The position numbers and the translations under genes are program-made. Below are positions 7,288 through 16,804 of a DNA stretch of 48,549 bases, one piece after another (positions within the stretch are counted from its first letter, which is position 1; each line of letters starts with the position of its first letter). The notes beneath the pieces were generated by a model. It was given only the letters and a program-made list of their open reading frames with translations, was not told the DNA's origin and made no database searches. The stretch is from an uncultured Clostridia bacterium. GTDB taxonomy: Bacteria; Bacillota; Clostridia; Lutisporales; Lutisporaceae. Where the stretch lies: contig CALGKJ010000153.1 in assembly GCA_937930535.1 (NCBI GenBank), forward strand, positions 1 through 48,549, written 5' to 3'.

Positions 7288-7388
7288 AGATAACCAACTC
7301 TAAAACTCAAAAAACTTTTCGTTAAGAGTTGCTAATTTCTTTGTGAGAAACAACAGGAAAAATTCAATTTTGAAGTTGTTTCTCTATA
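7288..7388 (+). repeat. Double-hairpin repeat, subtype A, copy 2
   Basis: Begins AGATAACCAACTC and shares the internal CTTTTCGTTAAGAGTTGCTAAT with copy 1. Its second hairpin is GAGAAACAAC...GTTGTTTCTC ending CTATA at 7388. The first arm reads GATAACC rather than GATTAGC, so its first hairpin is less perfect than in copy 1. Confidence 0.7.
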
Positions 7389-7593
7389 GTGGAGGTCACT
7401 TTTATTCGATTAATAAAGTTCATAAATAATGCTCTTGGCACCAGCCTAGTGCATTATTTTTTTCCAGTCATAGCTTAGAGCAAAATTATAACTATCCCAT
7501 AAATAAGTTAGACTCTATGGTTGCTTCCCTATAAATATATCAAATATGGCACATAATAAATTTAAGAATGATTAGAGGGAGGCGGGCAGTCTA
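7389..7593 (+). other. Intergenic stretch with terminator and partial subtype B repeat
   Basis: AAATAATGC (7424-7432) and GCATTATTT (7451-7459) followed by TTTTT make a terminator. At about 7495-7534 the segment ending GGTTGCTTCCCTATA resembles one arm of the subtype B repeats at 21960 and 23414, so it is probably a degraded copy. The rest holds the leader of the histidine kinase gene with GGGAGGCGGG upstream of its ATG. No other gene is seen. Confidence 0.4.
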
Positions 7594-9165
7594 ATGAAAC
7601 AAAAGCAAATTAAATATCGACTGTTTTGCTTTTTCCTTATCATGGGAGTACTATTTTTTGTATCAGGAGTACTAAAGCTTTATTCAGACAGCAGCTTTAA
7701 AAGCATTTCTGTTCTAAACTCATACCATGAGGGTTTCGTATGGATTAATCATAAGACGGTGGATATTTTCAATGCCACTAAAGATTATTACATGACCCAA
7801 ACTCTATCATTATTTTATGAAACCTACAAAAGAATTATTATAGCCGTTGAAGTAATAATCTTACTACTGCTTAGCTTTATCATAGCACTTATACTATACA
7901 TTAAAAAGATAAGTAAAATGAAGGCTGAAATACTAAGAAACCATAAAAAGCTGACACAACTTTATAATGAGCTTACAGATGCAGACGCCAGATTGAAGCA
8001 GCAGCTTGAAGAGCTTAAAAAAACTCAAAAAAGTCTGATTCGTAGTGAAGAACGATATTCACTGCTTTTTGAAAAGATGCTTAATGGTTTTTTTGTTTTT
8101 GAGCCTATAATGAATGAAGAAGGTAAGCTTATTGATATTCGATTTTTAGATATAAATCCAGGTTTTAAAAACCAGACTCATATAAATACGGATAAGATGA
8201 TTGGGAAAACATGGATAGAGGTTTTTGGATATCCCAACAGAGATTTACATATATATCACAATATTTTATATACTGGAGAGTCTGGACATTTTGAAACCTA
8301 CTATGCATACGGAGATATATATTATCTGGTAAATGCCTTTAAAATAGCTGATAATCAGATAGGCGTGGTATTTGATAATATTACTGAATACAAACAAGCG
8401 ATTAAGCAAATAACTATGCTTAATGAACACTTGGAGCAAAGGGTAATTGACAGAACCGACGATATCCAAAATGTAGTAAATGAGCTTGAGGCATTTGCCC
8501 ATACAGTATCCCATGACTTAAAATCTCCTATAAGAGCAATAGATGGATATACCAGAATCTTGATAGAAGATTATGGAGAAGAGCTGGGCGAAGATGGAAA
8601 TGAAATACTGAAAAATATTAGAAATATTTGCAAAGAGATGATAGAAATGATAAACAAGCTTTTGAAGTATTCAACTACGTCAAAGGCAGACATAATCAAA
8701 GAGCAGGTTGATATTGAAGAAATATTTAAGTCTATATTTAGTGAGCTTGAGCTGGTACATCAGGATAGAGATATCAGGCTTATTATAGAAACAAGACTGC
8801 CCACAGTTTTCGCTGACAGAGTAATGCTCAGACAGGTTATTTATAATATTTTGTCAAATGCGGTAAAGTTTACAAAGTACAGAGAAAAGGCATTTATTAC
8901 TGTTGGCTGTACTATAACTGTAGAGGAATATATATTTTACGTAAAAGATAATGGTGCAGGCTTTGACATGGATTTTTCGGGAAAGCTTTTTGGCATATTT
9001 GAAAGGCTCCATACCAGTGACGAGTTTGAGGGAAGCGGCATAGGACTTGTAACCATTAAAAAGATTATACAAAAGCATGGAGGAAGAGTATGGATCGAAG
9101 GTGAACCCGAGGTTGGTGCTGTCGTTTACTTCACTCTTCCTGTTGCGAAGGGTAAAAACATATAA
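7594..9165 (+). CDS. Sensor histidine kinase with PAS domain and shortened external sensor
   Basis: 523 residues. Transmembrane helices lie at about 11-29 and 80-103, a coiled-coil linker at 110-150 and a PAS-type domain at about 152-268. A HisKA domain has the phospho-acceptor in FAHTVSHDLKSP (His 307). The HATPase core runs to the end, with N-box NAVKF, DNGAGF (G1) and GSGIGL (G2). The outside segment begins VLNSYHEGFVW (about 40-50) and ends LSLFYETYKR just before helix 2. These are the two ends of the ABC-substrate-binding-like sensor domain found in many clostridial kinases, but the roughly 200 residues normally between them are gone. It is followed by its probable partner regulator. Confidence 0.85.
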   Translation: MKQKQIKYRLFCFFLIMGVLFFVSGVLKLYSDSSFKSISVLNSYHEGFVWINHKTVDIFNATKDYYMTQTLSLFYETYKRIIIAVEVIILLLLSFIIALILYIKKISKMKAEILRNHKKLTQLYNELTDADARLKQQLEELKKTQKSLIRSEERYSLLFEKMLNGFFVFEPIMNEEGKLIDIRFLDINPGFKNQTHINTDKMIGKTWIEVFGYPNRDLHIYHNILYTGESGHFETYYAYGDIYYLVNAFKIADNQIGVVFDNITEYKQAIKQITMLNEHLEQRVIDRTDDIQNVVNELEAFAHTVSHDLKSPIRAIDGYTRILIEDYGEELGEDGNEILKNIRNICKEMIEMINKLLKYSTTSKADIIKEQVDIEEIFKSIFSELELVHQDRDIRLIIETRLPTVFADRVMLRQVIYNILSNAVKFTKYREKAFITVGCTITVEEYIFYVKDNGAGFDMDFSGKLFGIFERLHTSDEFEGSGIGLVTIKKIIQKHGGRVWIEGEPEVGAVVYFTLPVAKGKNI

Positions 9166-9217
9166 TAATGCAGTAATATGTCGTAATACAGCTTTGTACT
9201 GTAAAGAGGTGTCATCG

Positions 9218-10339
9218 GTGTTAAAGGTAATGATTGTTGATGATATGGATATTGGGAGACGAGAGCTAAAAAGATTGAAGCTATGGGGGGAGGAAATAGG
9301 CTTTTTCATTGCAGAAGAAGCAAAAAACGGGCAAGAAGCATTAAAAAAGCTGGAGGAAAACCCAATTGACTTGATAATAACGGATATAAAGATGCCCAAA
9401 GTGGATGGTATTGAGCTGCTTAAAATAGTATCAGATAAAAAGCTTTGCTCCTGTGTAGTTTTACTCAGTGATTATAGTGAATTCAACTATGCCAGACAGG
9501 GATTAGTTTTGGGAGCCTTTGACTACATGGTAAAGCCCGTTAATGAGGAGGATTTGAACAGAGTACTCCAGCGAGTGAAAAAGTTTATTTTGGATAAAAG
9601 ACATGAACAGCAAAGTATTACGCAGCTTAAGCAAAGGCTTGCAGAAAAGATGGAGACCTTTTTTCCACAAGCAGAGGTAAATCAGATTGTGGAGCTTATG
9701 GAGGCTGGCGACGAAAAAGCTGTAGAATATGCAGATCATATAGTAGATATAGTCTATCTAAACCTGAATCAAGATTTAATTAAGACCATAAGTATGCTTA
9801 ATAACATAATGTATGAAATTGTTAATAAACTGCTTAAAACTTACGAGTGGTTAGAGAAATTTATAGATATACGACAAATAGAAATAATAGATTTTTTAAG
9901 ATTTAAAGATATAAACTCCATTAAAGACGTCTTTATTTCAGCCGTTGAAAAAATAATAAAGCTGCAGAAAATACTGCAATATGGTACTCAAGAAAAGGAT
10001 ATAATAAATCAGATTTGCAGATACATACTTGAAAATATTGATGAAGAACATTCCATGAAAGGTGAACTTTCCCTAAAAGCCGTTGCTGATGCACTATATA
10101 TAAATAAGTCATATATCAGCGAAGCTTTTAAGCAAAAAACAGGAATGTCCTTTACTGAGTATCTAACTATTGTGAAAATGGAGAGAGCAAAAAAATTAAT
10201 TGCTGACGGCAGATTAAAGACTTATGAAATCGCCGGTCAGCTAGGCTTTAAGGACATAGAATATTTCAGCAGACTTTTTAAAAAGTATATAGGCTTTTCT
10301 CCTACGGAATACCGCAAAAACATTCTGGAAAAGAACTAA
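9218..10339 (+). CDS. Response regulator with AraC-type DNA-binding domain
   Basis: 373 residues. The receiver domain starts MLKVMIVDDMD (acidic pocket Asp 8/9), with phospho-acceptor Asp 56 in LIITDIKMP and the Lys of YMVKPVNEEDL. A helical linker follows to about 260, then a C-terminal AraC/XylS double helix-turn-helix (LKAVADALYINKSYISEAFK, then IAGQLGF, YFSRLFKKYIGFSPTEYR). The start is GTG 9218 with AGAGGTG just before it; GTG 9209 is an in-frame alternative. It lies 52 bp after the histidine kinase and is probably its cognate transcription factor. Two hairpins (10346-10367 and 10390-10446) follow. Confidence 0.9.
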   Translation: MLKVMIVDDMDIGRRELKRLKLWGEEIGFFIAEEAKNGQEALKKLEENPIDLIITDIKMPKVDGIELLKIVSDKKLCSCVVLLSDYSEFNYARQGLVLGAFDYMVKPVNEEDLNRVLQRVKKFILDKRHEQQSITQLKQRLAEKMETFFPQAEVNQIVELMEAGDEKAVEYADHIVDIVYLNLNQDLIKTISMLNNIMYEIVNKLLKTYEWLEKFIDIRQIEIIDFLRFKDINSIKDVFISAVEKIIKLQKILQYGTQEKDIINQICRYILENIDEEHSMKGELSLKAVADALYINKSYISEAFKQKTGMSFTEYLTIVKMERAKKLIADGRLKTYEIAGQLGFKDIEYFSRLFKKYIGFSPTEYRKNILEKN

Positions 10340-10389
10340 AATAAATACCCGAAAATTTTCGGGGTATAAACCTGATATATTTCATTCTT

Positions 10390-10446
10390 AAACAAAGGAT
10401 AATTATGTACTATATTCCTATAGTGCAGAATTATCCTTTGTTTTTA
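10390..10446 (+). terminator. Rho-independent terminator after the two-component operon
   Basis: AAACAAAGGATAATT (10390-10404) pairs perfectly with AATTATCCTTTGTTT (10429-10443) and is followed by a T-run. A second short hairpin with CCCGAAAATTTTCGGGG lies at 10346-10367. Confidence 0.75.
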
Positions 10447-10474
10447 AATATTAATAATTAGCAGGTGATAAATT

Positions 10475-10843
10475 ATGAAGCAAATAGAGGTATTAATAGT
10501 AGAGGATTCGGTTTATTCAGCAGATTTGAATGTAAGAGTACTAAGGAAGGCAGGATTTACTATACAGCATAAAGTTGTTGCAAGTAAAAAGGCGATGCAG
10601 AAAGCTCTTGCGGACAAGCAATGGGATGTTATTTTAAGTGATAACAATATGAGGGGGTTTAATGCCCTTCAGGCACTCGAAGTCAGAAACCAATCAGAAC
10701 CGTTGATACCATTTGTCATAGTTTCGGAGGATATAAAGGAAGGGGATTTAAGAAAGGCAACTGAATGGGGCTGCAATGCTTACATATCCAAGGAGAATCT
10801 GGATGAGCTTGGACAACTGGTTGCTCAGATGCTTAAGGTATAA
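10475..10843 (+). CDS. Single-domain response regulator (CheY-like receiver)
   Basis: A 122-residue receiver domain with no output domain. Acidic residues Glu 10/Asp 11 lie in LIVEDSVYS, the phospho-acceptor Asp 56 in VILSDNNMRG, Ser in FVIVSEDI, and the conserved Lys in AYISKENL. It starts at ATG 10475 after GCAGGTGA. It sits between the two-component operon and the GGDEF-EAL gene, so it may pass a phosphorelay signal to one of them; this is inferred from position only. Confidence 0.85.
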   Translation: MKQIEVLIVEDSVYSADLNVRVLRKAGFTIQHKVVASKKAMQKALADKQWDVILSDNNMRGFNALQALEVRNQSEPLIPFVIVSEDIKEGDLRKATEWGCNAYISKENLDELGQLVAQMLKV

Positions 10844-10909
10844 GCTGAGCTTAGCCGTGTAGGATCTAGATTTAAAGTATACTCTGAACTTGAAAGGGGA
10901 AGCCTTGTT

Positions 10910-12643
10910 ATGAAGAAAGAAGAGGGTAATAAAAATAATAATCAGGACGGAAGCTTATACAAGAAACCTTGTAAGGTTATTTCAAAATATAGTGGACTTG
11001 AAACAAAGTATATACCTTTAAGAATATCAATTATTTATGTGTTTATAGGAGTTTTATGGATACTGTTGTCTGATAAACTTATGTGGGCATTGATTAAAAA
11101 TAATAAAACACTTACAAAAGCTAGTATGGCAAAAGGCTGGATATATGTACTAATTACAGGAATAATGGTCTATCATATGGTTAACTGTGCTCTAAAGAGG
11201 GTAGGAGATGCCGAAAATAAGCTGTATAGCAGCTATCAGGATTTGAGAGACGCAAATATGGAGCTGGCAGCAGCTTATGAGCAGATATCCGGGTCGCAGC
11301 AGCAGCTAAAGCTTCAATATGAGGAGCTTAAGGAATATGAAAAAGAACTGCATTATTATGCATATTATGATCAGCTTACCGGGGTTCAAAACCGACTTGC
11401 ACTTATAAAGAATATGAACAAAATCCTGGGGGACAGCAGAAAAATTGCGCTGCTTATTATAGATATTGATAATTTCAAGCTGATAAATGATACTATGGGA
11501 CACAGCTTTGGGGATGATTTACTGATACAGGTAAGTAAACGATTTGAAAGCATTTTAGAAGACCATGCGGCAATGTACAGGCTCAGCGGAGATGAATTTG
11601 TGATACTGCTCAGGGACTTTGAAGAGGTATCCGCTGTTGAAGGGCTTGCTATAAAGCTTTTAAACAGCTTTAAGCTCAGGTTTGATATAAATAATCGCAG
11701 TGTATATATAACTGTAAGTGTTGGTATAGCACTATACCCAGAGCATGGAGACAATCTGGACGAGCTTCTTAAAAGCTCGGATATAGCCTTATATAAAGCT
11801 AAGGAATCAGGAAAAAACAGAATAGTATTCTTTAATAAGCCTATGAATGAGGCGGTTACAGAAAGAGCATTTATTGAAAAACATTTAAGAACAGCCCTTG
11901 ATAATAATGAGTTTGAGCTGTATTATCAGCCTCAGCTTGACATAGCAAGTAAAAAGGTGGCAGGCTTTGAAGCCTTGATAAGATGGAACAGTCCAGAGAT
12001 GGGACTGGTGTCGCCGCTTAAGTTTATAAGTATAGCCGAGGATACCCATTTGATTATTCCTATTGGAGAATGGGTGTTAAAAAGCGCATGCATGTTTATA
12101 AAAAAGCTGCACCAGCAAGGACATGACCAGTTGTCAATATCGGTAAATATATCTATGCTTCAACTTCTTCAAGAGGATTTTGTAGAAAAGGTAATGGAAA
12201 TTGTTGATTGGACTAAGCTGAATCCCAATTACCTTGAGCTTGAAATAACAGAGTCAATATTAATGGAATCCTATGAAGCTATAGCAGAGAAGCTAAAGCT
12301 GTTAAAAAGCAGGGGAATAAAGATTGCTCTGGACGATTTTGGCAAAGGCTATTCTTCTCTGAATTATTTGAAATTGCTTCCAATATCAACCTTGAAAATA
12401 GATAAATCCTTTGTTGATACAATTGAATCCGTAGATAAAAGTAAATCCCTTACGGATCTTATTGTGAGAATTGGAAGGCTTATGGGGCTGTGTGTGGTAG
12501 CCGAAGGTGTAGAAAGCCAAGAACAGCTGGATTATCTGATAAAGCACAGGTGTAATAAAATCCAAGGATATTTTTTCAGCAAGCCAATAAGAGAAGAAAC
12601 AGTTATCAAGACTTTAATGGAGGGGGATTGGGATATTCATTAA
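10910..12643 (+). CDS. Membrane-anchored GGDEF-EAL cyclic-di-GMP enzyme
   Basis: 577 residues with two transmembrane helices (about 38-56 and 76-95), a coiled coil to about 148, a diguanylate cyclase domain at 150-310 and a phosphodiesterase domain at 325-575. The cyclase motif is SGDEF (226-230), a variant usually compatible with activity. The EAL domain has EAL at 354-356, NISMLQL, LEITES, DDFGKGYSSL, the Lys of TLKIDKSF and AEGVES, so its catalytic residues look complete. It could make or degrade c-di-GMP; an intact EAL domain favours degradation as at least one activity. It lies 66 bp after the single receiver gene, upstream of a chemotaxis receptor. Confidence 0.9.
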   Translation: MKKEEGNKNNNQDGSLYKKPCKVISKYSGLETKYIPLRISIIYVFIGVLWILLSDKLMWALIKNNKTLTKASMAKGWIYVLITGIMVYHMVNCALKRVGDAENKLYSSYQDLRDANMELAAAYEQISGSQQQLKLQYEELKEYEKELHYYAYYDQLTGVQNRLALIKNMNKILGDSRKIALLIIDIDNFKLINDTMGHSFGDDLLIQVSKRFESILEDHAAMYRLSGDEFVILLRDFEEVSAVEGLAIKLLNSFKLRFDINNRSVYITVSVGIALYPEHGDNLDELLKSSDIALYKAKESGKNRIVFFNKPMNEAVTERAFIEKHLRTALDNNEFELYYQPQLDIASKKVAGFEALIRWNSPEMGLVSPLKFISIAEDTHLIIPIGEWVLKSACMFIKKLHQQGHDQLSISVNISMLQLLQEDFVEKVMEIVDWTKLNPNYLELEITESILMESYEAIAEKLKLLKSRGIKIALDDFGKGYSSLNYLKLLPISTLKIDKSFVDTIESVDKSKSLTDLIVRIGRLMGLCVVAEGVESQEQLDYLIKHRCNKIQGYFFSKPIREETVIKTLMEGDWDIH

Positions 12644-12705
12644 TATTCGCTGGCAAGATATTATTTGATAGTTTCTTTAAAGTATATAATTTGGGGGAGA
12701 ATTAA

Positions 12706-14739
12706 ATGAAAATAAAAGCAAAATTATCAGTTTTTATAATCGCTATTATGTTTATTACCATAACTACAATGAGTGTGATTGTAATGCTGAAATCAACGGA
12801 CACCATATCCGCACTAACTGAATCAGCCATGATGGAGCTAAACAAAACTAATTTAAACCTTATACGTTCCTTAAAAGATAATGAATCCATGAATATATCC
12901 ATAATAGCAAGCCAAAACGAGGTTGAGCAGCTACTGAAAAAAAGAATGTCAGGAGATGCGGAAGGCTTTGAAGAGCTTCAAGCAAAGTTAAATTTAAGCT
13001 TTGACAAGCTGGTTAAAGAGGCTGGAAATGTAGAACACATTTTTATAGTTGATACTAATGGTATTGTTGTTGCTAATAGTGATAGAAATTTGTTAAATAC
13101 AGACTTGAAGGATAGAGAATATACAAAAAAGGTGCTGGCTACAGGCAAGCCCGGTATAAGTGAAACTTTAAAGTCCAAGTTTACAGGTGCATATGTAATA
13201 GCTTTTGTGCATCCTGTAAAGGATGGGGATAAGTTGATAGGCTTTGCAGCATCCGCAGTTAAGGCTGACAGCTTGGTAAATTATTTGAAGGAATCCAAAG
13301 TATTAGGCACCAAGTCAAGCTATGCATATATTGTGGACGAGAAAGGTACTATGTTGTACCATCCCACTAATGAAAAGATAGGAAATCCTGTAGAAAATGA
13401 AAAAATAAAGGCTGTTGTAAGCAGACTACAAAATGGCGAAAAAGTAGAGCCTGGGTATACAGAATACGATTTTCAAGGCAAGCGTAAAATGGCTTCCTAC
13501 AGTGTTGTACCTGAGACAAACTGGACTATGGTGCTGGTTGGAGATGTAAATGAAGTTATGCAGCCAGTCAGAGCTATGTCAAACTATATAAGTATTACTG
13601 GATTTATAGCTGTTGTTATAGCCCTAGGTGTGAGCTTTTTGATTGCAAGAATGATAGCAAATCCTATAATTAAGCTGACAGAGCTGATTAATAAAACCGC
13701 AGATTTGGATTTAAAGTATGATGAGAACTATGTATATCTGACGAAAAACAAGGATGAAACTGGAACCATAGCAAAAGCAACATTCCAAACTAGGCAGGTA
13801 CTAAGAGAAATGGCAGATAAGCTGATAGCTGTTTCCAATACAGTGTTGAACAATGCAGAGATGCTTGAAAAGCTTTCTGTAGATGTACAGGAAAATGCCT
13901 ATAACAACTCAGCAACAACTCAGCAGCTATCTGCGGGTATGGAAGAAACAGCGGCATCCTCTGAACAGATAACTGCTACAGTTGCAGAAATAGACAGTAA
14001 TGTAGGAACAATTGCAGACAAGGCTAAGGAAGGAGCAACAATATCAAATCAGATCAGCGATAGAGCTGTAACGCTTAAAAAGGAAGCTATGGATTCAGCC
14101 GGTAATGCAAAAACAATATATAACAGCGTAAGAGGAAAAATGGAAAATGCTATAGAGCAAACTAACACTATATCACAAATAAGCCTTTTAGCTGAGACTA
14201 TATTGTCTATAACCAGCCAAACAAACCTATTGGCATTAAATGCCGCAATCGAAGCAGCTAGAGCTGGAGAAGCCGGAAGAGGCTTTGCGGTAGTAGCTGA
14301 CGAAATAAGGAAGCTGGCAGAGGCATCCTCAAACACTGCATCGGGTATACAGGATATAGTAAAGAATGTGTACTCCTCTGTAGGACACATGAAGGAAAAT
14401 TCGGAGGCTATATTATCCTTTGTTGATAAAAATGTTTTGGCAGATTATGAAAAGCTGGTTAAGGTAAGTGAACAGTATAGTGATGATGCATTTGTGGTTA
14501 ACGAATTAATGTCAAAATTTGAAGCAGCCGCAGATCAGCTCAGCACGTCTGTATCAAGCATTTCTACTGCGATGACAGAGGTAGCGGCAACTATAAATGA
14601 GGGAGCAAAAGGAGTTCAGGATATAGCAGAGAAGACCTCAGATATTGTAGATAAGACGCAGATGGAAGTAAAAATGGCTGATGAAAATACACAAGGAGCA
14701 AGAGAACTACAGGAACTGGTAAAGAAGTTTAAGATATAG
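12706..14739 (+). CDS. Methyl-accepting chemotaxis protein with Cache-type sensor
   Basis: 677 residues. An N-terminal transmembrane helix (about 6-28) is followed by a large external dCache-like domain to about 290 ([20 protein letters not shown] and [20 protein letters not shown] are the typical repeated strands). A second helix lies at about 292-314, then HAMP. The cytoplasmic signalling hairpin has its tip at about 503-525 ([36 protein letters not shown]). It senses small ligands such as amino acids or organic acids and signals to CheA; the ligand is unknown. GGGGGAG precedes ATG 12706. It may share a transcript with the GGDEF-EAL gene 60 bp upstream. Confidence 0.9.
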   Translation: MKIKAKLSVFIIAIMFITITTMSVIVMLKSTDTISALTESAMMELNKTNLNLIRSLKDNESMNISIIASQNEVEQLLKKRMSGDAEGFEELQAKLNLSFDKLVKEAGNVEHIFIVDTNGIVVANSDRNLLNTDLKDREYTKKVLATGKPGISETLKSKFTGAYVIAFVHPVKDGDKLIGFAASAVKADSLVNYLKESKVLGTKSSYAYIVDEKGTMLYHPTNEKIGNPVENEKIKAVVSRLQNGEKVEPGYTEYDFQGKRKMASYSVVPETNWTMVLVGDVNEVMQPVRAMSNYISITGFIAVVIALGVSFLIARMIANPIIKLTELINKTADLDLKYDENYVYLTKNKDETGTIAKATFQTRQVLREMADKLIAVSNTVLNNAEMLEKLSVDVQENAYNNSATTQQLSAGMEETAASSEQITATVAEIDSNVGTIADKAKEGATISNQISDRAVTLKKEAMDSAGNAKTIYNSVRGKMENAIEQTNTISQISLLAETILSITSQTNLLALNAAIEAARAGEAGRGFAVVADEIRKLAEASSNTASGIQDIVKNVYSSVGHMKENSEAILSFVDKNVLADYEKLVKVSEQYSDDAFVVNELMSKFEAAADQLSTSVSSISTAMTEVAATINEGAKGVQDIAEKTSDIVDKTQMEVKMADENTQGARELQELVKKFKI

Positions 14740-15077
14740 GATTTATAGAGAAACAACTTCAAAATTAAATTAAAGGCAGAGGCAAGTGATACAGTTACTT
14801 GTCTCTGTATTTTCTGTCTGTGCATATATTATATATGTCTTGGCAAAATATGAATAAAGTCAAGGGTGATTGTTTTTGATTTTTACAACCCAAAGCTTCT
14901 AATATTTGTGGCAAAATTAGCACTGATACTATTAAGTTGGCTTGAATACAATAAAAAGTAAGGGTATAATAGATTTGTTCGTCATTTGTCTGCCTTTATA
15001 ATATTTAGGGCGGTCAGGACTAAATTAGAAACTATAAAATTTTATAAATTATTAAAAACAAAGAACGGAGTGATTTG
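14740..15077 (+). other. Intergenic: half repeat, terminator and gpmI promoter
   Basis: 14743-14768 matches one arm of the subtype A repeats (TATAGAGAAACAACTTCAAA) with no second arm. GCAGAGGCAAGT (14776-14787) and ACTTGTCTCTGT (14797-14808) form a terminator for the chemotaxis receptor gene. A strong promoter follows at 14942-14970. No gene is seen. Confidence 0.5.
14942..14970 (+). promoter_or_regulatory. Near-consensus vegetative promoter upstream of gpmI
   Basis: TTGAAT at 14942-14947 and TATAAT at 14965-14970 are separated by exactly 17 bp. The leader to the gpmI start is about 100 nt. Confidence 0.65.
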
Positions 15078-16649
15078 ATGGAAAAGAGACCTGTTGTACT
15101 GGTTGTAATGGATGGTATAGGCATAAATCCAGATGAGTATGGCAATGCAGTTAAAGCTGCTCATACACCAACCTTAGATTTGATAATGAGCAATCATTCT
15201 CATACAGCAATAAAAGCTCATGGAACTGCTGTTGGACTTCCTTCTGATGATGATATGGGCAACTCTGAGGTAGGACATAATGCCTTAGGCTGCGGTCAAA
15301 TCTACAGTCAGGGTGCCAAGCTGGTAAATGAATCAATAGCAAGCGGTAAGATGTATGGCTCAGAAACTTGGAACAATCTGATTGATAATTGTAAGGAAAA
15401 GGAATCCACCTTGCATTTTATCGGTCTTTTATCTGATGGTAATGTACATTCAAATATTGCACATCTTAAGTCTATGATTACCAGAGCAAAGGAAGACGGA
15501 ATCAAAAAAGTGCGTATACATGCACTGCTGGACGGCAGAGATGTTTTGGCTACTTCTGCATTAGATTACGTGGATGACCTTGAAAAGCTGCTTAAGGCAC
15601 TTAATGACGATACCTTTGATGCTAGAATAGCAAGCGGCGGCGGCAGAATGGTTATTACTATGGATCGTTACGAAGCAGACTGGGATATGGTACGTCTGGG
15701 ATGGGAAACCCACGTTTTAGGTAAAGGCAAACAGTTCGCCACAGCAAGCGAAGCAATATCTGCATATAGAGCAGAGTTTGATGTAATAGATCAGGATTTA
15801 CCTCCTTTTGTTATTGCAGAAAATGGCGACCCTGTGGGTACAATCAACGATAATGACAGCGTTATTTTATATAATTTCAGAGGCGACCGTGCGATAGAAA
15901 TAAGCATGGCATTTGATTATGATGATTTTAATAAATTTGACAGAGGCAGAAGACCTAATGTGATGTACTGCGGAATGCTGCAATATGACGGAGATTTAAA
16001 GCTGCCTAAAAACTATCTGGTTGCACCGCCGGAAATCAAAAATACATTATCAGAGCATTTAGTAAAGCACCAGATAAAGCAATATGCAGTTTCTGAAACT
16101 CAAAAATACGGTCACGTTACATATTTCTGGAATGGAAATAAGAGTGGAAAATATGACGAAGCCTTTGAAACCTTTGAAGAGATACCTTCAGATAATGTTT
16201 CCTTTGATGAACGTCCTTGGATGAAGGCAGCGGAAGTAACTGACAAGCTTATTGGTGCCCTGAGATCAGGAAAATACAGCTTCCTCAGAGCTAATTACCC
16301 TAATGGTGATATGGTAGGACATACAGGCAGCTTCAGGGCTACCAAAATTGCTGTAGAAACAGTAGATTTATGTCTTGCAAGACTGTTAAAGGTAGTGGAT
16401 GAAACAAATGCTGTTCTTGTAATCACTGCCGATCATGGAAATGCAGATGAAATGCTGGAAAAAGCAAAGGGCGGTGCTGCAAAGGCAAAAACCAGTCACA
16501 CACTTAATCCTGTTCCGTTTATCATATACGATAAACACAATAAGCACATATTAAAAGAAGGCAGCTTTGGACTTGCCAATATAGCAGCAACTATTACAAC
16601 ACTGCTAAATATCAGCCATCCTGACTGCTGGGAAAAAAGCATGATTTAA
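15078..16649 (+). CDS. gpmI: 2,3-bisphosphoglycerate-independent phosphoglycerate mutase
   Basis: 523 residues, normal length for iPGM. It interconverts 3- and 2-phosphoglycerate in glycolysis, using two metal ions and a phosphoserine intermediate. Key segments are VVMDGIG (metal Asp 12) and DDMGNSEVGHN (catalytic Ser 63). Others are HALLDGRDV, the GGRMVITMDRYEADWDMVRLG region, RADYPNGDM-like RANYPNGDMVGHTG, and ITADHGNADEM with the second metal site. TTG 15075 is in frame, but ATG 15078 has the better spacing from CGGAGTG. It is alone here, not in the usual gapA-pgk-tpiA cluster. A terminator follows at 16657-16697. Confidence 0.95.
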   Translation: MEKRPVVLVVMDGIGINPDEYGNAVKAAHTPTLDLIMSNHSHTAIKAHGTAVGLPSDDDMGNSEVGHNALGCGQIYSQGAKLVNESIASGKMYGSETWNNLIDNCKEKESTLHFIGLLSDGNVHSNIAHLKSMITRAKEDGIKKVRIHALLDGRDVLATSALDYVDDLEKLLKALNDDTFDARIASGGGRMVITMDRYEADWDMVRLGWETHVLGKGKQFATASEAISAYRAEFDVIDQDLPPFVIAENGDPVGTINDNDSVILYNFRGDRAIEISMAFDYDDFNKFDRGRRPNVMYCGMLQYDGDLKLPKNYLVAPPEIKNTLSEHLVKHQIKQYAVSETQKYGHVTYFWNGNKSGKYDEAFETFEEIPSDNVSFDERPWMKAAEVTDKLIGALRSGKYSFLRANYPNGDMVGHTGSFRATKIAVETVDLCLARLLKVVDETNAVLVITADHGNADEMLEKAKGGAAKAKTSHTLNPVPFIIYDKHNKHILKEGSFGLANIAATITTLLNISHPDCWEKSMI

Positions 16650-16656
16650 TTATTTA

Positions 16657-16697
16657 CCACCTTTCTGGAATATCAGAAAGGTGGTTTTAAATTTTTT
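16657..16697 (+). terminator. Rho-independent terminator of gpmI
   Basis: CCACCTTTCT and AGAAAGGTGG pair perfectly around an 8-nt loop, followed by TTTTAAATTTTTT. Confidence 0.8.
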
Positions 16698-16717
16698 GCT
16701 GAATATAAATAAAAATA

Positions 16718-16747
16718 TAGACAAATACACCATATATCTATTATAAT
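16718..16747 (+). promoter_or_regulatory. Promoter upstream of the DUF2087 regulator
   Basis: TAGACA at 16718-16723 and TATAAT at 16742-16747 with an 18-bp spacer, about 58 bp before the ATG at 16805. Confidence 0.45.
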
Positions 16748-16804
16748 ATAGACATAATTGAAAATATCTAAATAATCATAAATAATATAAGGATGTGTTA
16801 GTAA

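Noticed and set aside
10860-10910. c-di-GMP riboswitch upstream of the GGDEF-EAL gene
   Set aside because: No GEMM-type conserved blocks are visible in the short 66-bp gap.
14049-14390. Frame opposite the chemotaxis receptor core
   Set aside because: It mirrors the conserved signalling-tip coding region; the plus-strand gene is unmistakable.
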